DNA of 64,000 bases, taken from the NCBI GenBank assembly GCA_027574665.1, contig CM050648.1:39340700-39404699 (forward strand), given 5' to 3'. Origin of the DNA: Rhynochetos jubatus (taxonomy: Eukaryota; Chordata; Aves; Eurypygiformes; Rhynochetidae). A program made the translations under genes and the position numbers. Below the pieces are notes generated by a model, which saw nothing but the letters and a program-made list of their open reading frames with translations, was not told the origin of the DNA and made no database searches. Positions 38,001-51,369 of the stretch are shown piece after piece; position 1 is the first letter of the stretch, and each line of letters starts with the position of its first letter.

Positions 38001-41000
38001 GCATGTAGCACTGCTGCAGCCCTGTGCTCTCTGAGGAATTTCTGCCTAGGAGTAAGGGGTTAAATAAATGTCCAGGGGGAAATTATATTTCAGGGGCTGG
38101 AGGTGCTGATTAGGCTGATCCATGCTTCTGTGCCTGTTTCCTGCAATCAAGATGAGCTGGTATTTTCTGCTTGAACTACTGCTTAATTTTATCACTGTAC
38201 TGTAGCTAGGAATTATGTCTTGGACTAGGCACTGGTTTAAAACTGCAGTGAAGGATATTAGTTCTGCCGACTGCCGCACAAAGTCTGATTTTTGTCCCTC
38301 TTTCTCATCTCAAATGTGATTCAGGAATTCACTCAGAACAGACAAGTTTGTCTGGCTGCTTCGGAAGCCGAGCTGTGATGAATGCCACTGAACGCAATCA
38401 ATCAAAAGTTTCGTGCCGTGGGACTACGAACATCTATTTTTACTTCCTCTCTTGGTGTTATGTGATGATCCTACCACGCATTCTCACTTCTCTGACCATC
38501 TTTTGCTGAAACTCTTCTGACCAAAGGTAGTGATTATATTTCTTACCATGTGGGGAGGTCTGAGCTTTGGCTGGAATAGTATAACCCAGCAACCACGTTC
38601 TGCCTCCTCTCTTTTATATCCAAAGTTCACTATTTCACCCTGCAGAAATGCAGTTTTTTCATCAAGTTCCTGTCTTTCCCCACTTTCAATTCTTGTATCT
38701 GTAGAATATTTCTTGTTTCTCTGGGGAGGCCTCAAGTTTTTTTTAAATTACAGGTCTTTTTATACATGAACTTTTGAAGCGGGATTCTGACACCCCATTG
38801 CCCTGTCCTTGCTGGGGGAGTACAGCAGTACAAGCCAATGAATTAAGCTAAGCTAAACCAGCATTTTCTCTACTTCCACTTACATCCTAATTCATCAAAG
38901 AGATCATATCTAGTTCAGGCAGATTCTTGATACCTGCTTAGAAGTCAGAATATAAATAAATATCTATTTTTATTTCTCCCAGGAGATCTAAGCTAACTGC
39001 CATCATACATAAAGAAAGAGGGAATATGTTTTATGCAGCAGAAAATTTCATCAAAAACATTGTACAATGAGCAAGATGGACAAATAGTTCATAGTGATTA
39101 CGTTATTAGAGAAGCTTAATCTGTCTTTTGTCTAAGGCACATGTGCCAGCAGATTTCCATTCTTTTAAATGTGTACAGTACTCAGTGTTTATGCAAATTT
39201 TTAATGTATAAATGGATTGAAACAGGTACATGCTAATACTTACTACTTATTATTCACTGATTGAGTTATATTTTAATTGATCAGAGAGGTCACACAGCAC
39301 ACAATTGAAGTCTGGGTAGAAGTTGTACAGAATATCTTTGAAAGCTAAAAGATGAATGTGCAAATGCAAAATATGTTCTGCTAAACTGGGCACCTTCATA
39401 AACTTTCTTTTTAGTCTAGTGAAAAATATAAAAAATATAAAAATGTGATGAATAATAGAAATTGTTATATAAAATGTTATAAAACCCATACAGAATAAAA
39501 TAAAGTGTTGCGATAAATTTTGTTAACATACATTTTCACAGCTTGAAAGAAAAGTTATATTGTTAAAATAATATGGACTATTTGTTTTTAGGCAGGTTTT
39601 GACACTCTAATGGTGCATACATTTAGGTAAAACCAGGAATAGATATGGTTCCATGCTATATTGTTATGAAAGCAAACCTCTGAGTAAAGTTCTAAATCAT
39701 CTTCTGCTGCAAACTCAGGCCTTTAGTGCACTTTCATTTTCATTTTCAGTTTAAATAAGATCAGTTCTTGAACATGAAGCCTGAATTACTAACATGAAAT
39801 AGAAAAGACCAGCCTGTGGTCCCAGCTCATGACACAAGAATAAGTAGTTCTTTGTGAGTTTGTAAGTCTGTATTAACACAGCTGTGACCAGGCTGGTAAG
39901 AAACTAGGAAGGCGGACCATAGGTCCTTAGTCAAAAAAATGGGAGTGCTTTTCTAGCCAGTAAGTCATTCTGTAACTGCTTACTCCAGCCTGTTAAAGAC
40001 CCATTGTAAAGTTCTCTTCTGTAGGACACCAATCATCTCTGACTAATTTATTTTCTTCATTTCCCCCTCCTACTCCATATATAATAATAAGTAGTTAATT
40101 AAACATTACTAAATGATTAGTTGAAGATGCTGGGTTTAACACAGAACCTGGCTTCTAAATCAGAGGACAGGTTTCCAAGGTGCAACAACATTAAGGCTGC
40201 TTAACAGCAGCATCATTATTAACTTCATAATTACAAGACACTTTTGGAATTCCCAGTATCGGACAATATTTAAGAAGTGCATCTTGTTTGTCACTGCAAT
40301 GGGTATTCATATTTATGATAATGGTTATCATATCATTTTACAGAACTTAGTCTCTACTTAAAAAATAATTGTATCTGGTAAATATATGTATTTAAGCTAT
40401 AAACATATATTAGATAGAAGGATGTCCAACATATTTGCATGCTCTAGCCCTGACTTAAACAAGCATTTAATCAGCTGCTTAACAGCATGTAAACAGTACA
40501 AATGAACTCAAATTTTCTCCTTCTTTGCCTTTATTTAGATACAAAATTTGTTCACAGAGGCTGCATCTCACAAGGAACGTTGTTCACCAAGATGTATACT
40601 GAAATCAGTGCAATGCACTTGCAAATACTTTTTATTCTAAAACATTGCTTCAGCTCTCACATGGATCACAGAAAGGGAAAGTGCAGCTTGAAATGGAAAA
40701 CTGAGGGAAGCCACTAGACCAGAAAGTGTAAAATGAAAAAGGTGGAAATAGTGCAAACCTCTCCAAAACAAGAAAAGAAAAAAAAAAAGGAAATGAGGAT
40801 TTTTTTCCCCTGACTTTAATTATTAAGATGAGATGGAAATAGATTTGTTTCAGAGAAATTTGCATGCAGGATCTTTACCATCTCATCCAAATCTAACTTG
40901 AGGTTTAATATAAAAGCTAACACAAATTTCATTAATCCCTCCCACTAGAAGGAGATAAAGACAATCGCAATATTGTAATTGTCTTAGGTCATTCTGCCAA

Positions 41001-43780
41001 TTTTAATTTTAAAATAATGTTCTGTTTTGTTTTGAGAATTTCATATTGCCTTAACCAAATTGTGGTCGATAATATTATTCTGTTGGGTTTCTCCTAAAAA
41101 TGGCAGATTCTTATGTTTGACCTCTGTCACACAGATAGAAACAGCTAACTGCAGAGTCTGGTTGAAAGATGGAAGACAGACACATAAAGCCTGTACTCCA
41201 GCCTAATTTGTCCAGGGCTTGCATTAACAGATATCTTCAAAATATCCCATTATACATGTTGCTCTTATCTTGGCCTCTGCCACTAAGCAGTGATTTCAGT
41301 GGAATTAACCCCCATGACACACTTGAGTTTGACTTGCCAGAACTCAGCTTTTCTTCTGCGTTCTGCTCCAAGCCCTTACAAAAGGAGTTGATCAGGGAAG
41401 TACCTGAAAGATGAAACCCTCACACAACCTTCCCTCAACTTTTATTATCTATAAGACTAAAGTATGTGTTTCAAGCTCATTTTCTGGAAGTACCTACTTA
41501 CTATCCACCCTTGTACAAGAAATAAGATTTTCCTTGGACATTGCACCCTCTGCCATGAAAGGTAGCCACGTAACCCTACCATCTGTACTGAAGTGATGTT
41601 GTGTCTCACCTCAGTTAAATAAGAGATGATAAATATACACTCTATTTATACATCTCTGTAAACTCAAAATCCTTTGCATTGGTCCAATGGGAACTGTAGT
41701 GCAACTGATCACGAGACCTGCTTTTCTTAGCCTGTCCAAGCCATTGACAAATGTTTTCTTGTTTTCAAAAGTTTTCTAAATACCCAAAAGTTCTAAAAAA
41801 TCTGCAGGAAATACAAAGATCCAGCTAGTTTCCATTTTTCTTCTCATTCTCCACCCTTTGCCTAGGAGCTGTCTTGCTAATTCTCCTCATTTGAACAGTA
41901 ATTTATTACATATGTTTATTCCCCCTTGTGTACTTAAAACATTTTATAGTTCCTAATTTCCTAGTTATAAGATTATACCCTCTGATTTCCGTGGCACTCT
42001 GCCAAGTATAACAGTTCATTCTGGATTATTGAAAACATATGCAGACGCTTCAGCAGGCCTGATTTCCCATCCATCTTGATTTCTTCCACAAACGTTCTTT
42101 CTGAACACACCGATGCCTCAGACCTTTTAACACTTAGTTCTTTTCTTCGTGGACTTTCTGCGGTCACTAATCACTCTCCCTTGCGATATTATCTGCTTCA
42201 GAAATTGCTCACCAGATATTTTGTAGCAAATGGGATAAACTCTGAGCAGAAGTAAATTGATGGAGGTTACATGAGCGTTCAGCTGCTGTAGAGGCATTCC
42301 GGGCTCACCTAAACAAGGAGGCTTTGGAATCCAGGTTCCCTCAGCCTGGCAAAGGCACTGCAAGTACCTACAGATTTTCATACACGGCAGACTAACAAAG
42401 CAGCTATATCTATCAAAAATATCTGCCATGGTTATACCCCCACACTGCTCCACTTGTACCCAGCACAAAAGCCATTTGCGTTGGCTTTTGCCTTGCTTAT
42501 CACCCTTGTTAACAAATTTCTTTGTGTATTAATGGAGGAATAACACATCATCTAACTCATTCATATCAGTAAGATCGTAAAGCTTTCATGCAGTCCACGA
42601 AAATCCTTTCTGAAATTGTTCCCACTAAAATCCTACAGGGAACATTACGATTCTGACTGAAAAGAATGCTGAACGTATCCCCCACACCTAGTGTCCTAGC
42701 CTTTCCACAAAGCTGCTGCCTCCATCTGCATAAACATTTCCTTTTCTGCCTTTTCATTCTGCCCTTGGAGATCTGTAATAGCTCCCCGTGATTGCTCTTA
42801 CGCCTTTCCCGTTCTTCACTTCAATCAAAGCTGTCTCTGCACTGGTAGCCAAACCACATGTCATTTCATCCTTCTGTCAGTGTTCTCCTTTGTCTCTCGT
42901 ATTCCTCCACACTGGTGCTGTAATCCATTTTAAAGTGTCTGCGACTCTATTAGACTGCAGCACGGAAAAAAAAGTACCTGACGTGCAATCTCAGAGAAAG
43001 GTAGGAAAAAGAAAGATAAGGAGACAAAGCAAGGAGAGGACTAAGCTTGAGAGACACTTTCTGCTTTATCGAAGGAAGGCAACGTCCCCCCCATCTGCAG
43101 TGAAAGCCTGTCCATGGAAGAAGGCTGGTGATGCCCCCAGGGCAGTCGCCCACCTTCTCGCATTGCTCTGTGGGTCACCACGAAGGTACAGAAGTGCTTT
43201 CAAAGCCCGCTTCATGCCAGAAATAATACTGTGAAGCAAAACAGAGGTAAAGCTGTCCTGGGAGATGTAATTCAAATAAAAGCATCTGCTGGTTATTTTT
43301 CTTTAAGCCAGATCTGCTAAGGGGGCATTTTACCATGCTGTCCCAAGAGGGACTCTGAAGAAACCTCTGTATTTCCACTGGCCATGTGGTGATGTGCCCA
43401 CATTTCTTTCCTTGGCACACTCCATTTGTATCTTAAATCCACCTGGCTGAAAAGTTCTGCAGAATATACTTTGTTTATCTAAATACCCAGTTAAAACTCC
43501 AATTATTTTACTCAGAACTAACAACCTGAACTGGTGTGAGCTCCCCAGCTCACTGTCACAAAACCACTTGCCAAGGCACGGTCTGATCTACACCCACACC
43601 TACCCCTGAGCAGCGGTGTCTCAACAGAAACAACACAAGCATGCCTCTAGGAAAGAAACTCACTCTTCTCCTATTGCAAAACATTTTTCCTGTGCCATGT
43701 AAATGAAGTCAAACTGCTAACCAGATAAAAGGGAATAAACAACACTTGTGGTCATTTATCGTCTCTCTACTCCATTCCAG
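35032..43780. other. Unassigned sequence, no gene recognised
   Basis: About 8.7 kb. GC-richer patches stand out at about 37590-38290 and 42170-43250, but neither matches a transposon or gene I know. The longest frame (42788-43234, plus, 148 codons) overlaps open frames on the opposite strand and shows no motif. Elsewhere AT-rich, with many short T and A runs. Confidence 0.45.
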
Positions 43781-43933
43781 GCTGAATACTTGCTTTATGG
43801 GTTTTTTGTTATAACTGGCCTTCATCTGCAATGTGACCAGGATGAGCTTGGTCCTGAGACGTACCCCAGAAATGGAGGCAGCGGACACCAGCCCACCTCT
43901 CTGGAGGCCACGGCTTCCCAGCTACCATCTTGA
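43781..43933 (+). other. Candidate terminal exon, unassigned
   Basis: CTCTCTACTCCATTCCAG ends at 43780 and is a strong 3' splice-site match. From 43781 the phase-0 frame runs 50 codons to TGA at 43931-43933. Its second half (HLQCDQDELGPETYPRNGGS, then a short polar end) uses GC-rich, gene-like codons unlike the surrounding AT-rich DNA. An AATAAA at 44450-44455 could serve as poly-A signal, but it sits in an AAT microsatellite and is weak evidence. I do not recognise the peptide. It might be the last exon of a lineage-specific gene, part of a long non-coding RNA, or chance. Confidence 0.22.
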
Positions 43934-46900
43934 CCATGGCACTTGAGTCCAGCTACAGCACCATGGATGCTCAACAACTACAACATACATTTTCATTAGA
44001 TTGCCTTATGCTTTGGGGTATAGACAGAGTGTGGATAAAAAGTATGTTTGCTGTATTTTATACAGTGATTTTGTTTAGAAAAGAGTCATAAATTCAGTAG
44101 GAGTGACTAAATCTAATGTGTCAGAAAAGACGAGTTTTGTACTTGAAAAATTGAAACTGTAAATACTGTAAAGTTAATTGAAATGGCTACTGTTTGTGAA
44201 AATTCATTTTCCATGCTGCATTGACTTTCTTAGTCAAATTATGAGCATTAATGTACCACTAGCAGCTTATTTTTCTCAAGGAAGTCTGAATTACAGTGAG
44301 CAGGGAAGCAGTGAGGTGAAGTGAGCCAGAGATAATTCTTAGACAAGGTGACCAAAATTACAAGCATGCCTACTGACTCCGAGTCTTTATTTCCGAATTG
44401 ATTTTAATTTCATCAAAAGGCTACAATGCCTGATCTAAATAATAATAATAATAAAAAAAAGTTTAGACGATGAGTTTTATTGGAAAATCTATTGGTCTGT
44501 CAAACTAATTATCTGACACCACTCTTGCAGTACATTAAATTCTGCATTAACAAGGCACTTGGCATCCTCATTTGTAGATACATGACTCCTTGGGAGACCG
44601 AATATTTGCTAAACAACAAGCTACCAGGCAATAGGACTTCTGAACTTTGTACTTCCCAGGCTCCATTTCTCTCCTGGCATATCTACACTATGCTGCAGTG
44701 CACAGCACGTATCTTGCACATGGAAGGAAAAACAAGCTGTCTAACAACCAGCTTGAGTAAACCACCTTTCCAAAACAAGGTGCTTGAGGACTTCCTGCAA
44801 AGGAGAATGCTCACAGGGAACTGATCCTCTTCTTTGACTATAACTTTGGTTGTATGTTGGTTTACAATAATAAATGGCCATTGCAAACATGACAGTGTTT
44901 AAAGGAGTAAGAAAAGCCTTGTCATCCCCTGTGCAACAGGTAGGACAGAGTCACTCCAGGATTTACTGAAAGCTTGTTGGGTTTCCCCTTCATACAAGTG
45001 CGAGGAACAAGACTGAGGAAAGAAAAAGTGTTGTCTGACACCTTTGTACTTCTTGAGTCCCATGGCTACCGGAAGGAAGGCTATGAGGAAATTCTCTTCT
45101 GGTTACTTTGGTTGGCTTTAATGTTGCTTTGTGCCAATGAAGGGTCCTAAAGTTACTGTACGAGGTCCTATGACCCAGACCTGGAAGCTTCAGGTTTTGC
45201 AGATCTCAAGGTACTAGCTGCTGTAATATTCAAATATCTCCAGTTTATCACACTTACAGTATAAACTAGCAATAAGAATCAATTTAATGTCAGAGGTTGG
45301 ACAGGAGGAACTCTTAAAAATTTTATTTGGCAGTTTGCTTCTATAAAATCCTCTTTTTTCTTTTTCACCATTTTCGTTATGGTTTATAACCTTGCTAAGT
45401 TCAGGTACAGGCAGAGGTGGTGAACACATACCTTGCATATAAAATAAAAGAGCTTTTCTAATTTTTGCTGATAAAATAAAAACTTTCACTTAAATTAGGT
45501 TGAAATATGCGTCTATTCTTCTGCGTTTATGTGGCTTTATTTATTTTAAGTGCCTCTTTGTACTTTAGTGAAAAATTACAAATCATTTTCCCAATTTCTT
45601 CAGACACTCAGGCATGCCAAGAGCTAATTAACTAGTGTGACAATTGCAAGAAACAGCAACATAATTCAGGTTTTGAATGGCTGGAAGGTATTTAATTTGA
45701 ATAAAAGAGGAATTAAATAGCAGTAGTAATAAATGGTATTGACAGGTAGTGTACACATATCAGAGAGGTCACTAACAAAGTATTTGCAGGTACTTTCAAA
45801 ACTCCACTTTGGAGTTGTGAAATTAGGATTAATTGGCTGGAGCAGTTTTATAGACTGTTTCACACATTTAATACCTTACAATCTATTGAGGTAATCAGCC
45901 ATGTGTAAAGAACAAGTTTTGAATCGATTCCCTGATTAAGTAAAATATAAGGCTCTTTGTATGCAAAATGTGGAATGCTTAATGCAAGATTCATCTGGCA
46001 CAGTGGAATAAAAGCAGGAAAGCCTTTTCAGTGTTGTGTTTGAGAGAGTTTGTGCTCATGACAACGAACTTATCGGAACTGGAGTGACTGTTAGCACAGT
46101 TCAGAAGCAAATCTTGCTCTTGCTGTTGGAAGTAAATTTGATAAAAGCAATAACCCAATTATTTAGACTTCTGTTTGGTAACCATCAGTGTTATCCTTCA
46201 TCCACATTTTTTCTTGTTTAGTTTAAGCAAGCTTTCTCCGTGTCTTTTAAAATACACAACAACAACAGAAAGAAATAAGACATCCAAATAACTAATGGGA
46301 AAATATTATCCCATTCTTTTCTTAGAACAATAAAAAATAAAAGAAAGAATAAGCTTCTCAAGAAGTTTGCAAAGCGGAAGACCACAGTGGCCAGAAATAC
46401 TGGTCCTATGGGAATTGAATTTTGCTTGACATCCTACCTTAGCCACCACTCTCATGTTATGGACTCAAATTACTCATTCACCACACTAGTTCACCATTCT
46501 TTCTCCTAGTTTGTGTGCTCCCTGTATTGCCCTTCCCTTCAGTCAAATACCTTGTAGCAGAAAAAGCAGTTGTATCAAATACCTGATGGACTAGAAATAA
46601 ATAGTTCTTCACCACTGACCCAGAGAAGGGACATAAGCATGGATAGACTTGATTAAAGACAACTTCCACAGTTAAATCTTAATGAAAATCATAAGTACAC
46701 TAGCATTCCCACAGAGAAAAGGTGCATCATCTATGGGTACATCTATATTAACCTTATTTCAGAGCTGTAGTGAAATTAAGTGAATCCCCTGATCATTCCC
46801 ACCTATTATGTATTTGTTCAGCTCTTGCAAGGGTTCTGGTGAGTGTGGACTGGATTCCTTTAGGATGAAACCAACTGGCAGATGCACTGTAGAGACTCAC

Positions 46901-49900
46901 AAGAATCCAAACCAAGAAGTAGGCTCTACTGAGGCAAAATCTTCCAATGAATAGTGACACCAATGTAAAAGGCTCTGAAACTCTCACTATGCAACTCTCT
47001 GATTTGCTTCTTATGCTTGTGGCATATGCAGAGAAGCCCAGAAGGATGAAAAGGACAGCAGTTTCCTCAGGACTGGGGGCTGCAGGATACCTACGAACAA
47101 TCCCCCCAGCCGAAATTTAGGACATGTACAGTTGGGAGGCAGATCTGTCTATTTGGCACAGAAAGTGTTTGGCAGCTGAGGTAGAGCTTGGAACAAGTAA
47201 TCCTCTTCTCATACCCCTCCTTCATATTTTGGCAAACATGAAGGTGACCTGGCCTCACTCTGGTGTGCAGAAGAAATGTACTTCTGCTCCAGAAACTTTC
47301 AGGCCCCCAGGAAGGGAGCAAAACAGAAGAGGAAGTTCTGTCCTGTTTGCTAACACGTAACTGTGAAGTCTGTGGCATGTCACACCATAACCCAAGGCAA
47401 GATGAAGATGTAGGCAAGGCTGTGCATCAGGCAGAGTTTCAATCAAGTAGCTGACTACCAAAGAAGACATAGTGTTTATTAGTCTTGGCAACACATCAGC
47501 CCCTTCTCCAACCTAGATGGGGAGTGTCTTGGTGTGGAACAAGTTCATATTACAGTGATAAAATGCCCTCTTTGAGGTTAAAAGCCTCAACCACCATCTT
47601 TGGGACATATGAAGCATGAATATGTTCTCATAAAACAGAGCATGACATAATCATGAAAACCCTTTCCTACTTTTCTTCACTGTCACTATCTCAGGCCTTG
47701 CTCCCATTTGAGTACCCCTAGCTGTCCTGCCTTTTCTAGCTACCAAGGGTAGCAGATAACAGACAAAAAACACATTGCTGGCCATGACATAAAGGTAACT
47801 TAAGAGTTTTGATGTAGGTCATCCTGCTCAGAGCTCACCTTCACCGGTCTCTCTCAAAAATTAGAGAAGGAATGGGTAAATCTCAGTACTACACAGAAAA
47901 TTGTGCCCTAGAGAACCAGGGGTCTGTAGGGTGGCTGCCTGTAGGCAGTAGACTTGCACTGTAACCTTGTGGACAGTCCTGAACTCACAGACAATTTTCT
48001 TTCCTCCACAGAAGTGGGCCACAAAAACCTTGCTCTCTTCCAGTTTCCACCCCCAGCCTCTGGTACCTCAGCCCTACATTGCCTCAGGCAGAAGGCAGTA
48101 TATGACTAGGATGCCATCCTGGAAAACACACTGTATTACCAGTCTGAGGCACTGTTAAGAAGACAGGAGGGAGAGAAGGTTGACTCAGGAGATGTTCATA
48201 GACAGGATCACCCAGAATCCTTAACAGGCCTGACAACAGTTCTTGATGAAGAGGTTTCAGATTGCAAAGCAAGGAAGTGGGATGCTGTGGCAGCAGCAAT
48301 CCATGCTCTTGAGTGGCAACTAGTAGCCAGGCAAATGTAGGAGGAACCAATGGAAGAAGGAAAAGAGGACCAGCTAGATTTGGGGACCACCATCTCCACC
48401 AACACTTGCTGTGCAACCCCAGACCCAATCTAGACATTAAGTAGTCTTAGGAAGATATTAGTAGTAGGCTCTGCCTAACCTGGTGACTGTTGGGCCTCTC
48501 CTCCTCACATCTGTTGTCAAAACAGTGCAAGTGACAAATTATAACAGTTACAGTGCAAAAGGTCCTAAGAATATCTTTCTCCGTGCCACTCCATCAGGTG
48601 GCATTTGGTAGAAGGGCCCACTGAGAAGCTCACAGACCAGCAAGCACAGACCAGTTTTCATCTGAAGAGCCTCAGACAATAGGTACTGGGAATGTTGTAT
48701 CTAGGAGACCAGCCTAACTCTAGCCTAAAGTAGAAGCTGTTGTCTTCTATGGTTCAGGGAAATGGGACTTACATATTTTCATACATGTTAAAATTTGCAT
48801 CAGATAAGTATTTGGGACCATTGCAATTTCTTCTAAATGAAAGAATCCAGCTTTTTTTTTTTTTTTCCCTAGCTGCTCACTTAGAAATGGTTACAGGTTA
48901 GGAAAGGCAATTGCAAATTCATCTGTATATTAAATAAGATGAGGAGGATTTTTATGTACTAGCTCTTGCCAGAAACAGACAGGCTTAATAACAGTATGCT
49001 CTAGTTGGGCAAACAATTTGCACTCCAGTTCCTGCGTAATGTATCAAACATTATTTAAATTCTATGTGGAGTGTTTAAACACAACATGTTATAGCAGTGC
49101 TAAACCAACAATCTTTACTTTTCATTCTGATACAAAATCCATATAAATTATGAAAGTCAAACGAATTATAGCTCAACGGTCATCGATCAGGACTCCTTGC
49201 AACACAATCAATATACAAAGTAGTTCCTTATCTTTTGGAGAGATACTCATTCACCATAAATCTCTTGCCCACCCGTATGTCTGGTATGTGTCTCTAGGAA
49301 ATAAGAGCATCAGCTTTTTACCAGTCAGATTTAGTTTCTCAAGCGAAGAAGTGATCAAGCAAGAATAAACTTGGAAATATTCTGCAGGTTGGACTAGGAA
49401 TCATATGATTGGTAGGAATATACTTATGTATCTATGCGAGGGTTTTGAAAAGTATTTTTCTAGTTTGTTTGGACCACTACAAAATAGTACATACAACTCA
49501 CTAATAAAATCATCACATGCTGTTACATAATAACTGGTTTTGTTACCAAGCACTTCTCTTTTCCTTTCACACTGATAGCATGTTCCTTATAGCTATTTAC
49601 TTGTTAGACATCCTTTGATCTCTAGGCTACAGCTTTTTTATGTTATAAGCGACAAAATTGCTGTTTACTTCCTGCATGACCAAAATACACAACTTGAGAT
49701 CTCAGTGTATCGTAATTAGCTCCATTTCAACTTAAGACCTTCCCAAGTATAGTTCATCTTGCTCATTAAAAATCATGCTTGTTTCTTCAGAACAAAAATC
49801 AGACTTTCTAAGGAAGTCAAGACACTAAAATTAAGGGATATTTTTTATATCTTTTAAAGAAAGCAAGAGCTGATTTAGTAATTTCTTTGGATAGCTGCCT

Positions 49901-51369
49901 TTCTCATAATCTGGACTGCACTCCAGACAAATCTTGCTTTAGTTTCAAGCCCTGAGTTCAATTTGCTGCTTTGCATTCCCCAGTCAGAAGCAAAGAGGTC
50001 TGAAATGACAACTGAATAGAAGTCAATGACACACAGAAGTCAATTAGGTCACCACCCTTCCTTTTGTTTCTTAGATGCCTGCCCATTTTTTTCTGTAGAA
50101 ATATGATAAATATTATGAGCCATTCTTCCTGTTTGAGTTTATCACTACTTCCATCTTGATTTTTCAGTAATATGTCTACAAAAGCATAAAAGAAAGACAT
50201 GTATCCTGAGGAAAGGCCCACAGAATGAAAATATATGGATATATATTCATCCCTTTTGGCAGTCTACTGATACATACTGAGTTTTGTCAAGAGTGAACTT
50301 ATCCAATTTTTGAGGAAGAGATTGAAAGAAGAAAAATCTTTTAGGCCCAGGAGAAGTCTCTCCTATTTAGTCTTTTCATACAGTCTGGAGTAGGATAAGA
50401 TTACTAATCTATGAGGGACTGAAAATGCACAGTTAGGAGATTGAAAAGCATTATCTTGTAAAATTCTTCTTTCACTAAGACAGCCGTATATTTTGCTACA
50501 GTGGCAACCAACCTTCCAAGAAGAGATTCTCTCAAACACTTTGAAAATAGAACTAGCAAGGAAAAAAACCCCAGCATTAAAATTTACAGTGCTAAAATTC
50601 ACAATGAAAGTACATCTGTAAACGTAAGGAAGGCATCACAAGCTTTTCCAGATTTTCATATTCCATGACCTTGCTTAATCTCACAAAGCACTGTGCAGTG
50701 GCATGGAAAACCACCTATAATTTCTCTAACAATATGATGTGCATTTCATGGAATACAGTTGTTAACCTATTGTAGTAATTGTTTGGTTTCTAATTACACA
50801 GCTTGAAAAACATCAAGTCCTTGTGAGAGTATGTAAATTTTATCAGCCCAATGCACCCCATATATTACTTCACTATACTGAAGCTATTCTAGTGGAATTA
50901 CATCAGAGGTTAGTTTTGTCGAATGTATTATTTATACAAAGTATCATTTAGCAAAAGAAAATAAAAATATCAATTAGTTGTTTTGAAGAGAACAACAAAG
51001 AATATAGCAAAGGGTATTCACAACATTTTTTTTTTTCCACTTTTGGATGCTAGCCAATTTCTAGAGCTCTGTAAAATGTTTGCATTTTGAGAAGACATTA
51101 ATAGGGGGCATCTGGTGTTTTTGATGTCATCCTGCTTAGCCACAAAGACTATACAAAACCTGTTTCTCTGAATTCAGTAGGCAATACTTTGCTGATGGCT
51201 TCAGCATTGCTTCATTAAGTGTTCAGTTCATGAGCTGTCCTTCTAGGTTTTCGCTCTGAGTCCACAAACTTTCCCCTTCTCCTTTGAGACCCAAACCACC
51301 TCCATGCTGCATGGTTATCCAACACAGTAGCCACATTGGAGGAGCTGCCACAATATTTAACAATAAAAA
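43934..51369. other. Unassigned sequence, no gene recognised
   Basis: An AAT/A-rich microsatellite at 44441-44460 and a 15-T run at 48852-48866. The section from about 47030 to 48500 is GC-richer, with overlapping frames of up to 117 codons on both strands, none recognised. TTTCTTTCCTCCACAG at 47997-48012 resembles a splice acceptor but leads into no clear exon. Confidence 0.45.

Noticed and set aside
47030-48500. Possible gene or retroviral remnant in a GC-richer section
   Set aside because: Frames on both strands are short and unrecognised. One acceptor-like site (near 48012) leads to no coherent exon, so nothing beyond composition supports it.
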